From: Arabidopsis thaliana
Lineage: Eukaryota > Streptophyta > Magnoliopsida > Brassicales > Brassicaceae
Direction of reading: 5' to 3'
Assembly (NCBI RefSeq): GCF_000001735.4
Contig: NC_003070.9
Span: forward strand, 23,607,971 to 23,671,970
Length of the DNA stretch: 64,000 bases
Position numbers and translations under genes: made by a program. Below are positions 47,746 through 59,917 of the stretch, piece by piece (the first letter of the stretch is position 1; the number at the start of each line of letters is the position of its first letter). The notes under the pieces were generated by a model. That model saw nothing but the letters and a program-made list of their open reading frames with translations, was not told the DNA's origin and searched no databases.

Positions 47746-49401
47746 ATGGATTCCGATGATGATATGCTCGATGCCCACGATATGGACTCGGTAGATTATG
47801 ATTTTGACAGCGGCGGCACCGATGATGACAACGATATTGATGAAACTGATTACGTGTTTGGTGAGGCTGACACGGACGATGCCGCCATCATCGCCTACCA
47901 TCGCTCTCAGATAAATTATGTTGTTCTCAAGGAAGAAGATATTCGCAGGCATCAGAAGGATGACGTTGGGCGAGTTTCCGTTGTCCTCTCCATAACCGAT
48001 GTCCAAGCAAGTCTTTTGCTTCTTCACTATCACTGGAGTGTCAGTAAAGTTAATGATGAATGGTTTGCGGATGAGGACAGAGTTCGTAGAACTGTTGGCA
48101 TATTAGAGGGACCTGCACCTGATGGCAGAGAGTTTACATGTGGAATATGCTTTGAATCCTACCCTCTTGAGGAAACTATATCGGTTTCTTGTGGTCACCC
48201 ATTCTGCGCTACATGTTGGACGGGTTATATAAGCACAAGCATCAATGATGGCCCAGGATGTTTGATGCTAAAATGTCCCTACCCTTGTTGTCCTGCGGCC
48301 ATTGGTCGAGATATGATCGATAACTTGTGTTCCAAGGAAGACAAGTAGAGGTATTATAGATATTTTCTTAGGTCTTATGTTGAAGTCAACAGAGAGATGA
48401 AGTGCTGTCCTGCCCCAGGATGTGAGCATGCAATTAGTTTTGCTGCTGGGACCGAAAGTAATTATGATGTTTCGTGCTTGTGTTCGCATAGCTTTTGCTG
48501 GAATTGCAGTGAAGAGGCTCACCGTCCTGTGGATTGTGACACAGTTGGAAAATGGATACTAAAGAACAGCACTGAATCTGAAAATATGAATTGGATACTT
48601 GCCAATTCGAAGCCTTGTCCAAAGTGTAAGAGGCCAATAGAAAAGAATCATGGATGTATGCACATGACATGCACACCACCTTGTAAGTTTGAGTTTTGTT
48701 GGCTCTGCCTTAACGCATGGACAGAACACGGGGAAAGTAGTGGTGGGTATTATGCCTGCAACCGGTATGAGGCGGCTAAGAAACAAGGGTTGTATGATGA
48801 GGCTGAAAGGAGGCGAGAGATGGCAAAAAACTCGCTAGAGAAATACACTCATTACTATAAACGATGGGCAAGCAATCAAGTGTCGAGGCAAAAAGCTATG
48901 GGGGATCTGCAGAAAATGCAATCAGAGAAGCTTAGGAAGCTTAGTGACATACAGTGCACATCAGAATCTCAGCTCAAGTTTATCGCAGAGGCTTGGCTCC
49001 AGATCATTGAATGCAGACGGGTACTCAAATGGACATATGCATATGGATACTATGTACCAGATGATCATACTAAGAAACAATTTTTTGAGTATTTGCAAGG
49101 GGAGGCTGAGTCAGGTTTGGAGAGGCTCCACGAATGCATAGAGAATGATATTGAGGTGTTTGAATTTGGTGAGGGCCCTTCAGAGGAATTCAATCATTTC
49201 CGGACAAAATTAACTGATTTAACCAGCATAACAAAAACCTTCTTCCAAAATCTGGTCAAAGCTCTGGAGAATGGTCTTGCTGACGTGGATTCACATGCTG
49301 CTAGCAGCAAACCAGCAAACTGTAAACCTTCTAGCAATACAAAAGACGGTGGGAAAGGTAAAAAGGAAGCTCTAACGATGGCGGGTTCAGCAGAAACCTA
49401 G
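47746..49401 (+). pseudogene. ARI6: Intronless ARIADNE-type RBR E3 ligase retrocopy with one stop codon (ARI6, AT1G63760)
   Basis: From [12 protein letters not shown] at 47746 (an ATG also at 47743) the frame runs 552 codons to the TAG... TAG-free end at 49401, except for a single TAG at 48346-48348. Both halves are in the same frame. RING1 ([20 protein letters not shown], then CPYPCC), the in-between-RING ([20 protein letters not shown]) and RING2 ([19 protein letters not shown], keeping the catalytic Cys of HGCMH) are all present, followed by the Ariadne domain. Family members transfer ubiquitin via a thioester. The stop falls between RING1 and the IBR, so translation would yield only the acidic N-terminus and RING1. 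Functional relatives such as ARI8 have many introns, so the lack of introns indicates reverse transcription. An A-run at 49517-49524 may be the old tail. Confidence 0.9.
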
Positions 49402-49820
49402 ATGGCAATTGAGATCAGCAAATTGGAGAAAGGTTTGGAGTTTAGAATACTTTTGAGTACACTCCTGAGAGTTTGAAGGCTATTAAAGTATACTCCTGTG
49501 AAGTTTCTTATCTGAAAAAAAAGAATACTAATTATGTTTACAACAATTTCTTTTATTTCTTTCAAAATTTTTGCATTGTAACACTTTATTTTACAGTCAA
49601 AGTTTTATGAAGTTCTATGATCTTTCTCAATGTAGACAAAGCAATGACAGCTTCTGAGAAATAACATTGCCGTAATATATAATGCAAACGTTTATTGTAA
49701 TAGTAAAGCTCATAAGCAGAGGCAAAACAATCTGTGATCATTTTAACATATCCCACTACTAATTTCAGTAGGTAAATAGTTCAGAGTAAAGTGTCTTTAA
49801 AAGGATTCTTAACGTGTCTC
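49402..49820. other. Convergent 3' ends of ARI6 and the M1 aminopeptidase
   Basis: Bases 49402-49525 are the copied 3' UTR of the ARI retrocopy ending in an A-rich tract. The rest is the probable 3' UTR of the minus-strand aminopeptidase. No separate gene seen. Confidence 0.5.
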
Positions 49821-52800
49821 TCAAGCAGCCAAACTCTTGGAGGCAATCTCAAAGACATTCTCAGACAGCCCATTAGCAGACATTATCATTTCCAATTGTG
49901 CCTGCAAACACAACACACAAACACAACAGCTTAATCTAATGATTACGAATCATGGCTACAGATTCCGATCTGCGGAAATATTGAACACAGAGGCTCAATG
50001 AAGCAAAAGAACCAGGAAATGAATAAGGGAAAATTCAAGACTTGTTTGCATTTGTCGGGCTATTTACCTTGGCTAGACCTTGACGGGTTTCATCGTACCG
50101 CTTCCACCTCGAAAAGGCAGACACCATACGAGAAGCAACCTATAATCACACCAAAGAAAAAAATAGGTAGTTAAGCTTGTTGTTGCCAGGATAGTTACAT
50201 TATGTAAGTAACTGCAAAGACACAAGTTAATTTGGGAGTTTTAACCTGAGGGTTCAATTTGTCTAACTGGACAACAATGTCACCCAAGAACTTGTAACCT
50301 GATCCATCCTTGGCATGGAAATTCACTGGGGAACCGCAGAACCCTCCAATAAGCGAATAAACCTGAAAGATTGTTATCGGTTCCATCGTAAGTATAGATA
50401 GAACTGTGAAAAGGCTGTGGAATGCAGGTTTGAGAATTCACTTGCCTTGTTTGGGTTGCGCAGATCGAAAGCTGGGTGATCCAAAAGCTTCTTGACATTC
50501 TCTACATTGCCAGGAATGTCGGATGTTGATTGAAGGAGGAACCATTTATTAACAACCTGAGATCAGAAGCCAATAAATCTAAGTACGGCATATTAATCCT
50601 GGAGGTAGAAGAATGTAACTTATGATATTAAGATCCATACCAAGTAATCGTCCTGCCACTTGTTATAGAAGTCGGCAAGAATGTCGTCACGGGTTTTACC
50701 AGGGTTCTGGGATAGAGCTGCCAAAGCAGCAAATTGGTCGGTCAAATTGGTGGCCATCTTGTATTCGTTCAGTGCAAGTTCCATATATGCTGGATCTTCG
50801 AGAGATGCAAGATAAGCTGGAGTATTTTAACAAAGCAAAACAAAGTCAAGTTAGTGACTAGAGCTGAGAGCATCTCCTTCTATTAAAGGATGGCTCTGGG
50901 ACACAAACCTAGAGCTGTATTCTTCAAAGCACGCCTCGCCATGTTTGAGTGGTCAAAGACATAAGCTTCTGTGCTCCTATTGTTCTCGACCTGCACAAAA
51001 AATTAGTTGAAAAGTTTCAGTGAATAAGCAGCGAACAATTTTATATAAAAACAACGTCTTCACTTCGGCGGGTATGACTTTGGTCCCCATTCCCGAAAGA
51101 TCCACTATGTAGAGAGAAGAAGACATACTATCTTTAGAAGCTCCTCCTTAAGTTCAGATGCAAGCTGCTTTCGTACAAACTTTCTAACAGCATGAACAGC
51201 ATCAGGATCCGCCACGGCCATCATGTCCATTATCTCTCCCTCCCCAGGTAGTGTTATTGCTTTGGCTATAAATTCCTACACAATACATAAAGAAACCAGA
51301 TTTCAAAACCCTATCCTACATTTACATTTATGATTACGCGGGAGATAAGGGAATGTAGAACCATACCTTGTCCAAGCTTGAGTCAGAAAGCACACTGCCG
51401 AGACCTTGCACAAATTTTGGGTTTAGAGCCAACGGTTTATTTTGCTGGAAATCAGAAACTAAGTTCAGCATCAGCTTTCTTGCCAGAACTTGACCGGCCT
51501 CCCACCTAAGATACAGAAAAATGAATGATTGAAAAAGCGGAAAGAGCATAGAGAAGAACTAATATGTTGTAAAAAGCCACATACCTATTGAATTCATCTG
51601 AATCATGTGCTAGGAGGAAGAATAAGTCATCATTAGAGAGATCAGTTTCAACACGAACTGGGGCACTGAATCCCCTAAATAGGGATGGAACAGGTCTTTC
51701 TGGTATATCAGAAAACACAAACTCTTCTTCTTTCTGTACATTACCAAGACATAAAGTCAGGAAAAGATAGATAAGGAAGATCAGGACAAAAGGTATTAAA
51801 AAGTTAAAAACACTGGATGCGAGAACAGAGCAGAGAATGATGTAATCTAAGAATACATCATTTTTAAAGATCACATAATTTAGTGGTTTATAGAAGGAAT
51901 TCTTAGCTAACCTTAGTCACTCGAAGTATTGTGCTGCTGCCTGAAATGGTCTGCACTGTACCATCATGATGAACAGAGGAAAGAGTAATGTCTTTCCCAC
52001 TTGAGTCCAAAAGACCAACAACCACTGGAATAAATGTAGGTTCTTTTGTTGGCTGGCCTGGAGTTGGAGGTATCTCCTGACTGGAAAAGTTGCAAAGAAA
52101 GCCAATGTCAAGTAACAAATTCAATAGATGTAAGATCCACGAAGGTTCAATTTCAAGGACGGGCCATGAAGTTTGGTCTATAAACAAACAATTTTTGCAC
52201 GGATTTGGAAAAAAGGAAAAGAAAAAGAATTAGATATAAGAAGAATTGAACCTGAATTTTAAAGAGAAAGTACGAGCGTCAGCATTGTAAGAGGATACCA
52301 CTTTGACAACGGGCGTTCCAGCTTGAGAGTACCTAAGATGTTGTATATGGTATATCCTTAGAAGTATGAAAACAAGAATCTTCACAAGAAATTCCACAAT
52401 AATAATCTGACTAACCATTGCAAGAAATTAGCAAAGTCTGCATTATTTGCATCACGCATAGCAGCAAAGAAGTCTTCACAAGTCACTGCTTGCTCATCAT
52501 GTCTTTCAAAATAGAGATCAATTCCCTGTAACATATGGATATATAGAGATGATTAGAACACTTTAGACGAAAAATCTCGTCACTGGATCCACACAAAAAG
52601 TAGCGTTGGGAAGCAACCTTTCGGAACCCCTGAGTTCCTAGTAGAGTTTTGTACATCCTGACGACCTCAGCTCCCTAGGAGAACATTATAAAGTCAACTA
52701 AGGATTCTGGCTTACTGCATATAACAAAACACTATTGGTAAAGAGCCAAACCTTTTCATAAACCTGAAACAACAACAGAAACCAAATCATTCTGTTAGAA

Positions 52801-55800
52801 ATAATATGTAAGGGATTGATAGAAAATGAAATTATGAATAAAAGAGTGTTTTTTAGTCCCTACCGTCACTGAGAGAGTAGGTGATGGCCAGAGATGTAAA
52901 GCAGGTTCGAACAGGTTACAAAAGCACACAAACGTTAGATTGGATCACAATGCTAAGATTAACATAATACAATGCTTTAATGGAATTCCTTCTTGTGAAC
53001 AGAAACTTGCCTGTGTAGAAGTTATCCATCTGCCAGAGAGAGGAAAAGATCCATATTTAGCAACACTTTACATAACATGTACATCAACATTTCCAAGGCA
53101 AAATAAGAGATCTCTGACCTTGATGTATGAATGTGGGCGAACAGGATGTGCCATAGGACCAGCATCCTGATAAATTAGAGGACAGAGAAGTTGGCATGAG
53201 AAGATGAAAAAATCCCATGAAGAGGCCTCGAAGGAGTACAAAATAAGGTACCTGCGGAAATTGATAGATCCGAAGCTTTGAAACATCAGCAATTCGCTTT
53301 ACAGTTCGGCTTCCCATGTCAGATGAAAATTCCTGGTCACGGAAGACAGTAAGTCCTTCCTTTAGACTGAGTTGGAACCAGTCACGGCATGTCACCCTGT
53401 TGTTACAAGTAGACTTTTAGTCATATATTAGGCCACACACTAAGAATGTTTCATTTATAAAATATACTGCACAGAGAAGCATCTATTTTATACCAGAAAC
53501 AAAATTAGAAGATTCAATAAGAAAGATTAATCAATTGTACTAGCAAAGGGAAGGAGAGATGAGGCTGACCTGTTCCCTGTCCAATTGTGAAAGTACTGCA
53601 CAAAGAGCACAATGAAAGATGAGTTTAATGAAAATTAACTGAAACGCCAGAAAATATATCAATAAACGATTACATACCTCATGACCAATAACACCCAAAA
53701 TTGCAGCGTAATCTGCATCTGTTGCTGTTTCTGGAGATGCTAGGACAAGCTTGGAATTAAAAATCTGTAAAGTAGAAGCTCATGGATTACCATCAAATAT
53801 AATGTTTACAAGTACATGATTTCTTATAAAGTAAGGTAGGGTTACATTCAAACTCTTGTTTTCCATGGCTCCCCTGAAAATCGAGCGAAAATCAATCAGT
53901 TTGTCTGGTATCGACAGTAAGAAAAAGAAAAATGGACAGAATATATTTGCAAAGGGATTAATTCTACAAGTGTGACAGAATCCACCATTTGGTCATACAT
54001 GTTAAAATCTGGAACAGCAACAATGTTGAAGAGATCCAGGTCATACTCAAGCCCGAACACCTAGTGAAAAAAGGGTACACATAAATAAATAATCAGATTC
54101 AGTAACCTAACAAGTAACAACTACAATTTAAAAAATGCAAGTGCTTACATCCTCATCCCACTTCATGGCCGCTTTTAGGGAATACATGGCATGGGCAGTC
54201 TTTGGTAGATCTTCTGCAGGAGTCCAGATTTTCAGGGAAACCTGCCTACCAGAGCGTGTGGTAAATGTATCATCTCTGCTCACTAGCTGTCCAGCCACCA
54301 AAGCAAATAGATAGCACGGTTTCTTGAATGGATCCTCCCATAAGGCATAGTGTCGACCACCCTACATTTCCATAAACAATTATGCTTTCAGCAAAGACCA
54401 AGCCGAGAGACACTTGGCAAACAAGAAAGAAGGCATTATTTTGCTGACCTCTATATCTCCTTGAGAAATGAGGTTTCCATTGGACAATAACACAGGATAA
54501 AGTGTCTTGTCACCTTCCACACGACACGTGTACTTAGCCATTATATCAGGACGATCCTGTCATTTCATAATAAGAACACAATGTAAGAACATCAATTGTA
54601 CTACCCCAACACCAGTCATCTTATCAACAAGTAATCAACCTGGTAAAATGTAATTTTGCGGAAACCTTCTGCTTCACACTGTGTGCAGAAATTCCCAGAA
54701 GACTTGTAAAGCCCCTAACAGAAGAAATTAAAAAGGTTAGAAGAAATCATTTACATCATTGAAAGTTTAAAAAGAAAGGAAAATAAGTTCACCTCAAGTG
54801 AAGTATTCTTGTGGGGGTATATCTCAGTATCAATCTCCAAAACAAAGGACTCCTCAGCTGGAAGCGAAGGAAGAGTTAGATGGCGAGAGTCCAACTGGTA
54901 ATCCCCTTCCTAGCCAAAGTGAAAAGAGAGACCAAGTATCAGAGAGGAAACTGAGTTACTTATTCTTAGTCAACTGAGTTGCTTGTCTTAGAGAAAAGTC
55001 TATAAAGTGAGCCTAGAGATACAAATATTTTCCGAAAGGAAAAGTATTGAATGGATACCTTAAGAAGCTTCCCCTCAACCTTGACAGAAAGTAGCTTCAA
55101 GTCATGTCCATCCAAGACCAATGCAGCAGAAGATCCTGGCCAACATGATACTTGTTCAGATGTGATGTGAGAAAAAAAGAAGCAAAAATCCATCTTAAAG
55201 CTATGCAAACAGCTCATGCAAAAGAAAAATAAACTTGTATGTTCAGCTTAAAGAAACAGCAAAGTACTAGACTGTTGTACCTTTAACTCGAGGAGAAACC
55301 TTGATTTTAGAGCTAACAATTGTTTTCTCTTCACCTAGAGAGAAGCTCAGATCCACCTAAACAAACAAACAAAAAAGCTTCAAATAACAACAAAATGATT
55401 CTAGTCATATACTCAATTTGGAATTAAAAGAAAGCTAGCATACAGTTTCAAAGTAGTAATCAGGCTTTGTGTAGTTCTTGAGAAATATTTCTTTAGGTGC
55501 ATCCATTTTGGAATCTTCAGCTTTATCCGGAACTGATTCTGTGGCAACAGAACAAATGAGCCTCCTGCTGTTTTGCTTATGTGTCTGACATATAAAACAG
55601 AATATGCATTTATTTTAACTACACAAATACAGCATTAAACTAATAACTTTTGGATTTTATCTATCATAAGGGAAGGATAGAGCAAGTTACATCAACAGAA
55701 TGGGGTAGAAACCGATTCTTCCTCAAACAAATGGCCTGAAACAAAGAATTACAGCAAAGATCATTCTCTATTTACATAGCGTGGCACTTGATGATAGAAG

Positions 55801-56273
55801 AAACAAAGAAACACAAACCTCGGAAGTAAGAAACGGTCTGTGTTGAGTAAGTCTGTTTGCCGAACTACGAAGACAACTGCTTCTAACAGGAACCTGTAAA
55901 AGAGAAATTAACATAATTATAAACATATAAAGATGGAACAAAACAAAACAGAAGTCATAGGAACACAAGAATCAAGAACAATTTCTTATTCTTACACAAG
56001 TTCTTTCCAAGGTTTGTGTACACAACCGAATTCAAAAGTAAAACATGTAAAAACTAAACTCTCAACAAAAACATACAATTCGAACAGAACTCCATCATTT
56101 TAATTATATCATTTCTATTGTCAGAATCAATCAAAAATACAACATTCTATATCTATAACCAAAAGAAACAAAAAAAAGAGTTAAAGGGTAATCACAGGAG
56201 CACGAGAGAGCAAACCCAGAAGATTGACTCTCGCCAGAGACGAACTTCGACAAGGAATTATCAACCGAGCCAT
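49821..56273 (-). CDS. M1 family zinc aminopeptidase, organelle-targeted (AT1G63770)
   Basis: Gene of many short exons from [17 protein letters not shown] at 56273 to SKSLAA and the stop at 49823-49821. The first exon ends at an RAP|VPVRSS join, and the N-terminus is Arg/Ser-rich, as expected for a plastid or mitochondrial transit peptide. The body resembles bacterial PepN: AVPDFNMGAMENK (the GAMEN exopeptidase signature, near 53853-53876), the zinc site [10 protein letters not shown] (split by an intron between HE and YFHNW), the downstream zinc glutamate in [13 protein letters not shown], and a YEKGAE block. It removes N-terminal residues from peptides, probably in peptide recycling after transit-peptide or protein breakdown. 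An internal ATG at 55506 ([12 protein letters not shown]) could give a shorter, cytosolic form. No damaging change seen. Confidence 0.93.
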
Positions 56274-57074
56274 TTAAAAGAACACCCAAATTCTAAAAAT
56301 CCCTAAAGCAACAATAACTCTTAACAATAAAATTAAATTAAAAACACTTCCTCCTTGTTGCGGCTAAAATCTCCAATCTATAAACCCTAGATGATAACTC
56401 TCTCTACTCACTATAAACAGAGAAGAATCAAAAGAGAAAACACAGAGCAGTAAGTTATGGACTTTTATAAAACTAATGGATAGAATTTAAAATGAAAAAT
56501 ATGGCCGAGAAAATTCGATATAATATTAACAAAAAACAAAAATAAAACTGGGAAGCAAGCAAATGATTAAACGAAATTAAAATTCGATTTCGCGACTTTC
56601 ACAGAGATCAAATCGATCTGAGGAAGACGAAGAAGTAAATTACCGATAGATCCGATGATCAGATGAAAGAGACACAACTGAAACTATGAGACGAAACCTG
56701 GGACTGATATATATATAACAACACGATGAAAGATATTTATAATTAAAAAATAAAAATTATAGTTTAGAATTTTGACAATTTTGTGTTTATCCATTTTCCA
56801 ATACCTTTTAGCACTTCGATGCTGCTCAGATAATTTTTGTTTGAATTCGTGGATAAAAATACTACTACAAAATTTTTTATTATGACTCACGCAACAGTAT
56901 ATGGTTGAAGATAAATACTAATTGAAGACAAGAAAGTTTTGTTTTTATAAGCTAAACGTTAAAACAAAATCATCGCAATTTTCTCTAAGGACACAAAAAC
57001 TGAACAGCTCTTCCAACAGAATGATAAGTAAAACAGAATTTAGATAAAGGGTTCAAAGCTGTTCCGTTTAGTCA
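56274..57074. other. Promoter and leader of the M1 aminopeptidase, 3' flank of IMP4
   Basis: On the minus strand a candidate 5'-UTR exon near 56640-56700 ends with a GGTAATTT donor at about 56643, followed by a leader intron to the start region. Bases 56750-57074 are AT-rich and include the IMP4 3' UTR. No other gene seen. Confidence 0.45.
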
Positions 57075-59273
57075 TCATTCACCGATGAACTTGCGCTTTT
57101 TAGAGGTGTTCATGTACGGTCTTATAACCCATTCGATCTCTGCTTCATTTTGTTCCACAGTTCCTAATTTCACCTGCAAAAATAATTGCATTACACAGAA
57201 ACAACATTGTTACTAAGGAACTAGAATGATTCTTTATCAAACCATTATTTTACTCGAGGAAAACAGTTTTGATTCGGTTAAGCAGAATGCGTACCTGGTA
57301 GAGCCGCAACTCAAATCGAGGACCGATTTCTTTAAGCTCGATTGATTTTGGACCTCCCTCTCCTTTATCATAGACATGATTCCTATATATATATACCCAC
57401 AAGAATTTATAAAAATCTCCATCTGTTGTATTTACAGTGTTCTTACATGCTGTTTCTATGTGGATCAGATTACCAAATGCTAACATAAGCCTTAAGACCT
57501 TAGGCTTTGCATACTACAATTGATGTCACCAATTAAAATTCGTAAAATCTGATCATTGTGAGAAAATTTTACCTGAATGATATATAATCGGATTGATTAG
57601 AAAAAGTAACTATACGTTTTGCATCCAGTTTTGGAGCAGGGAAGATATGTTTTAAGATGTTTCCAACTCTTTGACCCATCTGCAAAACAAAGGGAAATCA
57701 AATTTGAAAATATGTTTACATTAGAAATGAATAAACCAGAGCGATCATTCTATGAGACACGACGAAGCTTGATGGTTTCCAATACCAAATTACAGTAAGA
57801 ACGAAGTGAATTTTGGCTCTAGAGATATACCTGAGTAGTAAAGTTGTTAAAAATGAGATGAGGATATTGCTCAGGCATTTTTCCAATGGATTTCTTGTCT
57901 GAAATATCATGTCTTGTTACCTAAACAGAAGGGACTTTGGATTAAGTAAAAAGGCTAAACTAGGAGTTGAAAGAAGAAAGATTTGGATATAAAAATCAGA
58001 TCCTCAAAGAGTTACTTACCACATTAAGTAATCCAAAGTATGCAGTTGGTCCAAATGGGAGATGAGAGATAATGAGACCATCAGGCACACCACGGTGCTC
58101 ATGAACCAATATAACATCAGTAAAATCATGGGAACGAGCAGTTTCAATGATCTCAGAAATGACCTGCAAATTAACAGAGTGGGAAAGAAACTTAGATTAC
58201 GATTCGAATGCAACATAGTTTCCGTGTTACACTTACATAGAGAGGTTTTGTGTTGAATATAAGTGTCAGTACAACTCCAGCTTAAATGATCGTTTATATT
58301 AGTCTTGCTTTTATTTGAAATCTAGATTCTGCAGAATTGGACAGACTCAACTACATTTTAAATTATAAAGCTTGATCTAATATGCAATTCATTGATATGA
58401 CCAGTGTTGCGCATAAATTCAACAATAATCTGATACAAGTCTATGCACATGCAATAGTTATACCCAGGAAACAAAAGGGAGCTAATACCATTGGCAATCA
58501 ATTTAACAACATCGATGAAGAAACCACAAGCAATGATCAATTGCAAAACAAAACCAGATTACAGAAAAAAAGAGAATTAGATATTTCCAAATGACTTTAA
58601 GTGCAGAAGCCAGAACAACACACATACCTGACTACCACGATTTATTCTCTGAGAGTTAGGAAACACAAACTTCAATTCCTGCAACAGAAACCACACCATC
58701 AATGAAAAGGAATCAGGAACATTATAACGTCAGCATCTATTCAACGACGGAAACTAAACAAAACAATACCTTAGTGAATCGGATGAGCGGAGCACTTGGA
58801 TTCCTAGAAGTTGTCAACAAAATCTTTGGATCTGCTTCCGTAGCATTTGCATATTCATCATCGATATGACTCCGCGGAACTAGTAACAACATGATTAGAT
58901 GATAACCATTAGCTGATGCCACAAACCATTCATATCACAGGTTCAAACCAATTGGAAAAATCTAGCTTCCAAATTCTTACCAGCTGTGTTTTGGTCTTCA
59001 AGATCAATTTCTTGTCGAAGCTTGGCTTCGACGTTTCGGAGCTCAGTAGGAATCGGCTTTCCTTCTGTTAAACCATATAAACCAAAATCAGAAAAACGAA
59101 AAATACACATCGAATCAATGATTGTTTCAACAGATACTGAAAAAAAAAATCATCACTAGACCTTGAAGGGCTTCTCTTATCAGCCGCTTCTGCTCATAGA
59201 CCTTACGCTCATCACCTTCCAAGCTTTTCCTGTAGATATACTCTTTTTTTAACCTTACGAGTCTGCGTTGCAT
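57075..59273 (-). CDS. IMP4: U3 snoRNP protein IMP4, Brix domain (AT1G63780)
   Basis: About eight exons from MQRRLVRLKKEYIYRK (59273) to KKRKFIGE and the TGA at 57077-57075, close to the usual 290-residue length. A basic N-terminal helix is followed by the Brix domain: PKILLTTSRNPSAPLIRF, FPNSQRINRG, the sigma-like DVILVHEHRGVPDGLI, LPFGPTAYF, and IFPAPK near the end. IMP4 binds U3 snoRNA with MPP10 and IMP3 in the small-subunit processome and is needed for cleavages that release 18S rRNA in the nucleolus. It is co-oriented with the tRNA, UBC5 and a second processome gene downstream in coordinate. Its promoter has a telobox and site II elements (separate entry). Confidence 0.96.
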
Positions 59274-59311
59274 CGTGATTCGTCGTGAGGCTAAAACACG
59301 GATGTGGCGGA

Positions 59312-59477
59312 TTAGGGTTTTAGGTAAGGGTTTCGAGAGAAGCCGGAAGAAGAAGACGACTGAAGAAAAATAGCGAAGTGTTGAGAAAACGGCAAGGTGT
59401 TTGTCATTCAAAACGTGAGGCGGAGATAGCTAGCTATTTTGGGCCGTTTATTTATTATGTGGGCCTAAAGAAGCCCA
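59312..59477 (-). promoter_or_regulatory. Telobox and site II elements of the IMP4 promoter
   Basis: Read toward IMP4, AGCCCA (59472-59477) and two TGGGCC motifs (59460-59465, 59440-59445) precede AAACCCTAA (telobox, 59312-59320), which lies 39 bases before the ATG. This pairing is the known signature of plant ribosomal-protein and ribosome-biogenesis promoters, bound by TCP and telobox factors. Confidence 0.75.
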
Positions 59478-59514
59478 TAGGAAAAGAAAAAAAATAGTAA
59501 AAATGGTAAAAAGG

Positions 59515-59586
59515 TGCCCTCACGCAGGATCGAACTACGGACCTTCAGTTTACAAGACTGACGCTCTACCACTGAGCTATAAGGGC
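59515..59586 (-). tRNA. tRNA-Thr (anticodon UGU)
   Basis: 72-nt cloverleaf on the minus strand. The acceptor stem GCCCTTA pairs with TGAGGGC (one wobble). The D arm is GCTC AGTGGTA GAGC. The anticodon stem TCAGT/ACTGA holds loop CTTGTAA, anticodon TGT. The T arm is CGTAG TTCGATC CTGCG and the discriminator base is A. No intron. A and B boxes are standard (TAGCTCAGTGG, GTTCGATCC). Confidence 0.97.
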
Positions 59587-59917
59587 ATTTCTGTCTTAAA
59601 TAATACTGTGATTTTAATATTTTATTAGATAAATCTGTAAGACCATTCATAATTTACAACAAACTATACTTTGAACAGAGGTGCACAACATGAAGATTAA
59701 AAAAGCTTCAATAATTTACATTAAACGACCATAAAATGACAACGTAAACAACAAGAGAAATAGAGATTTTACAGTTCAATTAAAACTGGAACCTTTAAAC
59801 ATTCATTGATTATTCATATATACATGATACATACAAAGTCACCAGCTTCTTTTTGTCATCCCCGGTTTAGCCATCTATTAAGCCAGCTACATGATTCATA
59901 TCAAGACCAATGCGGGA
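59587..59917. other. Spacer between tRNA-Thr and UBC5
   Basis: AT-rich, no gene; the right part is the UBC5 3' UTR. Confidence 0.5.
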
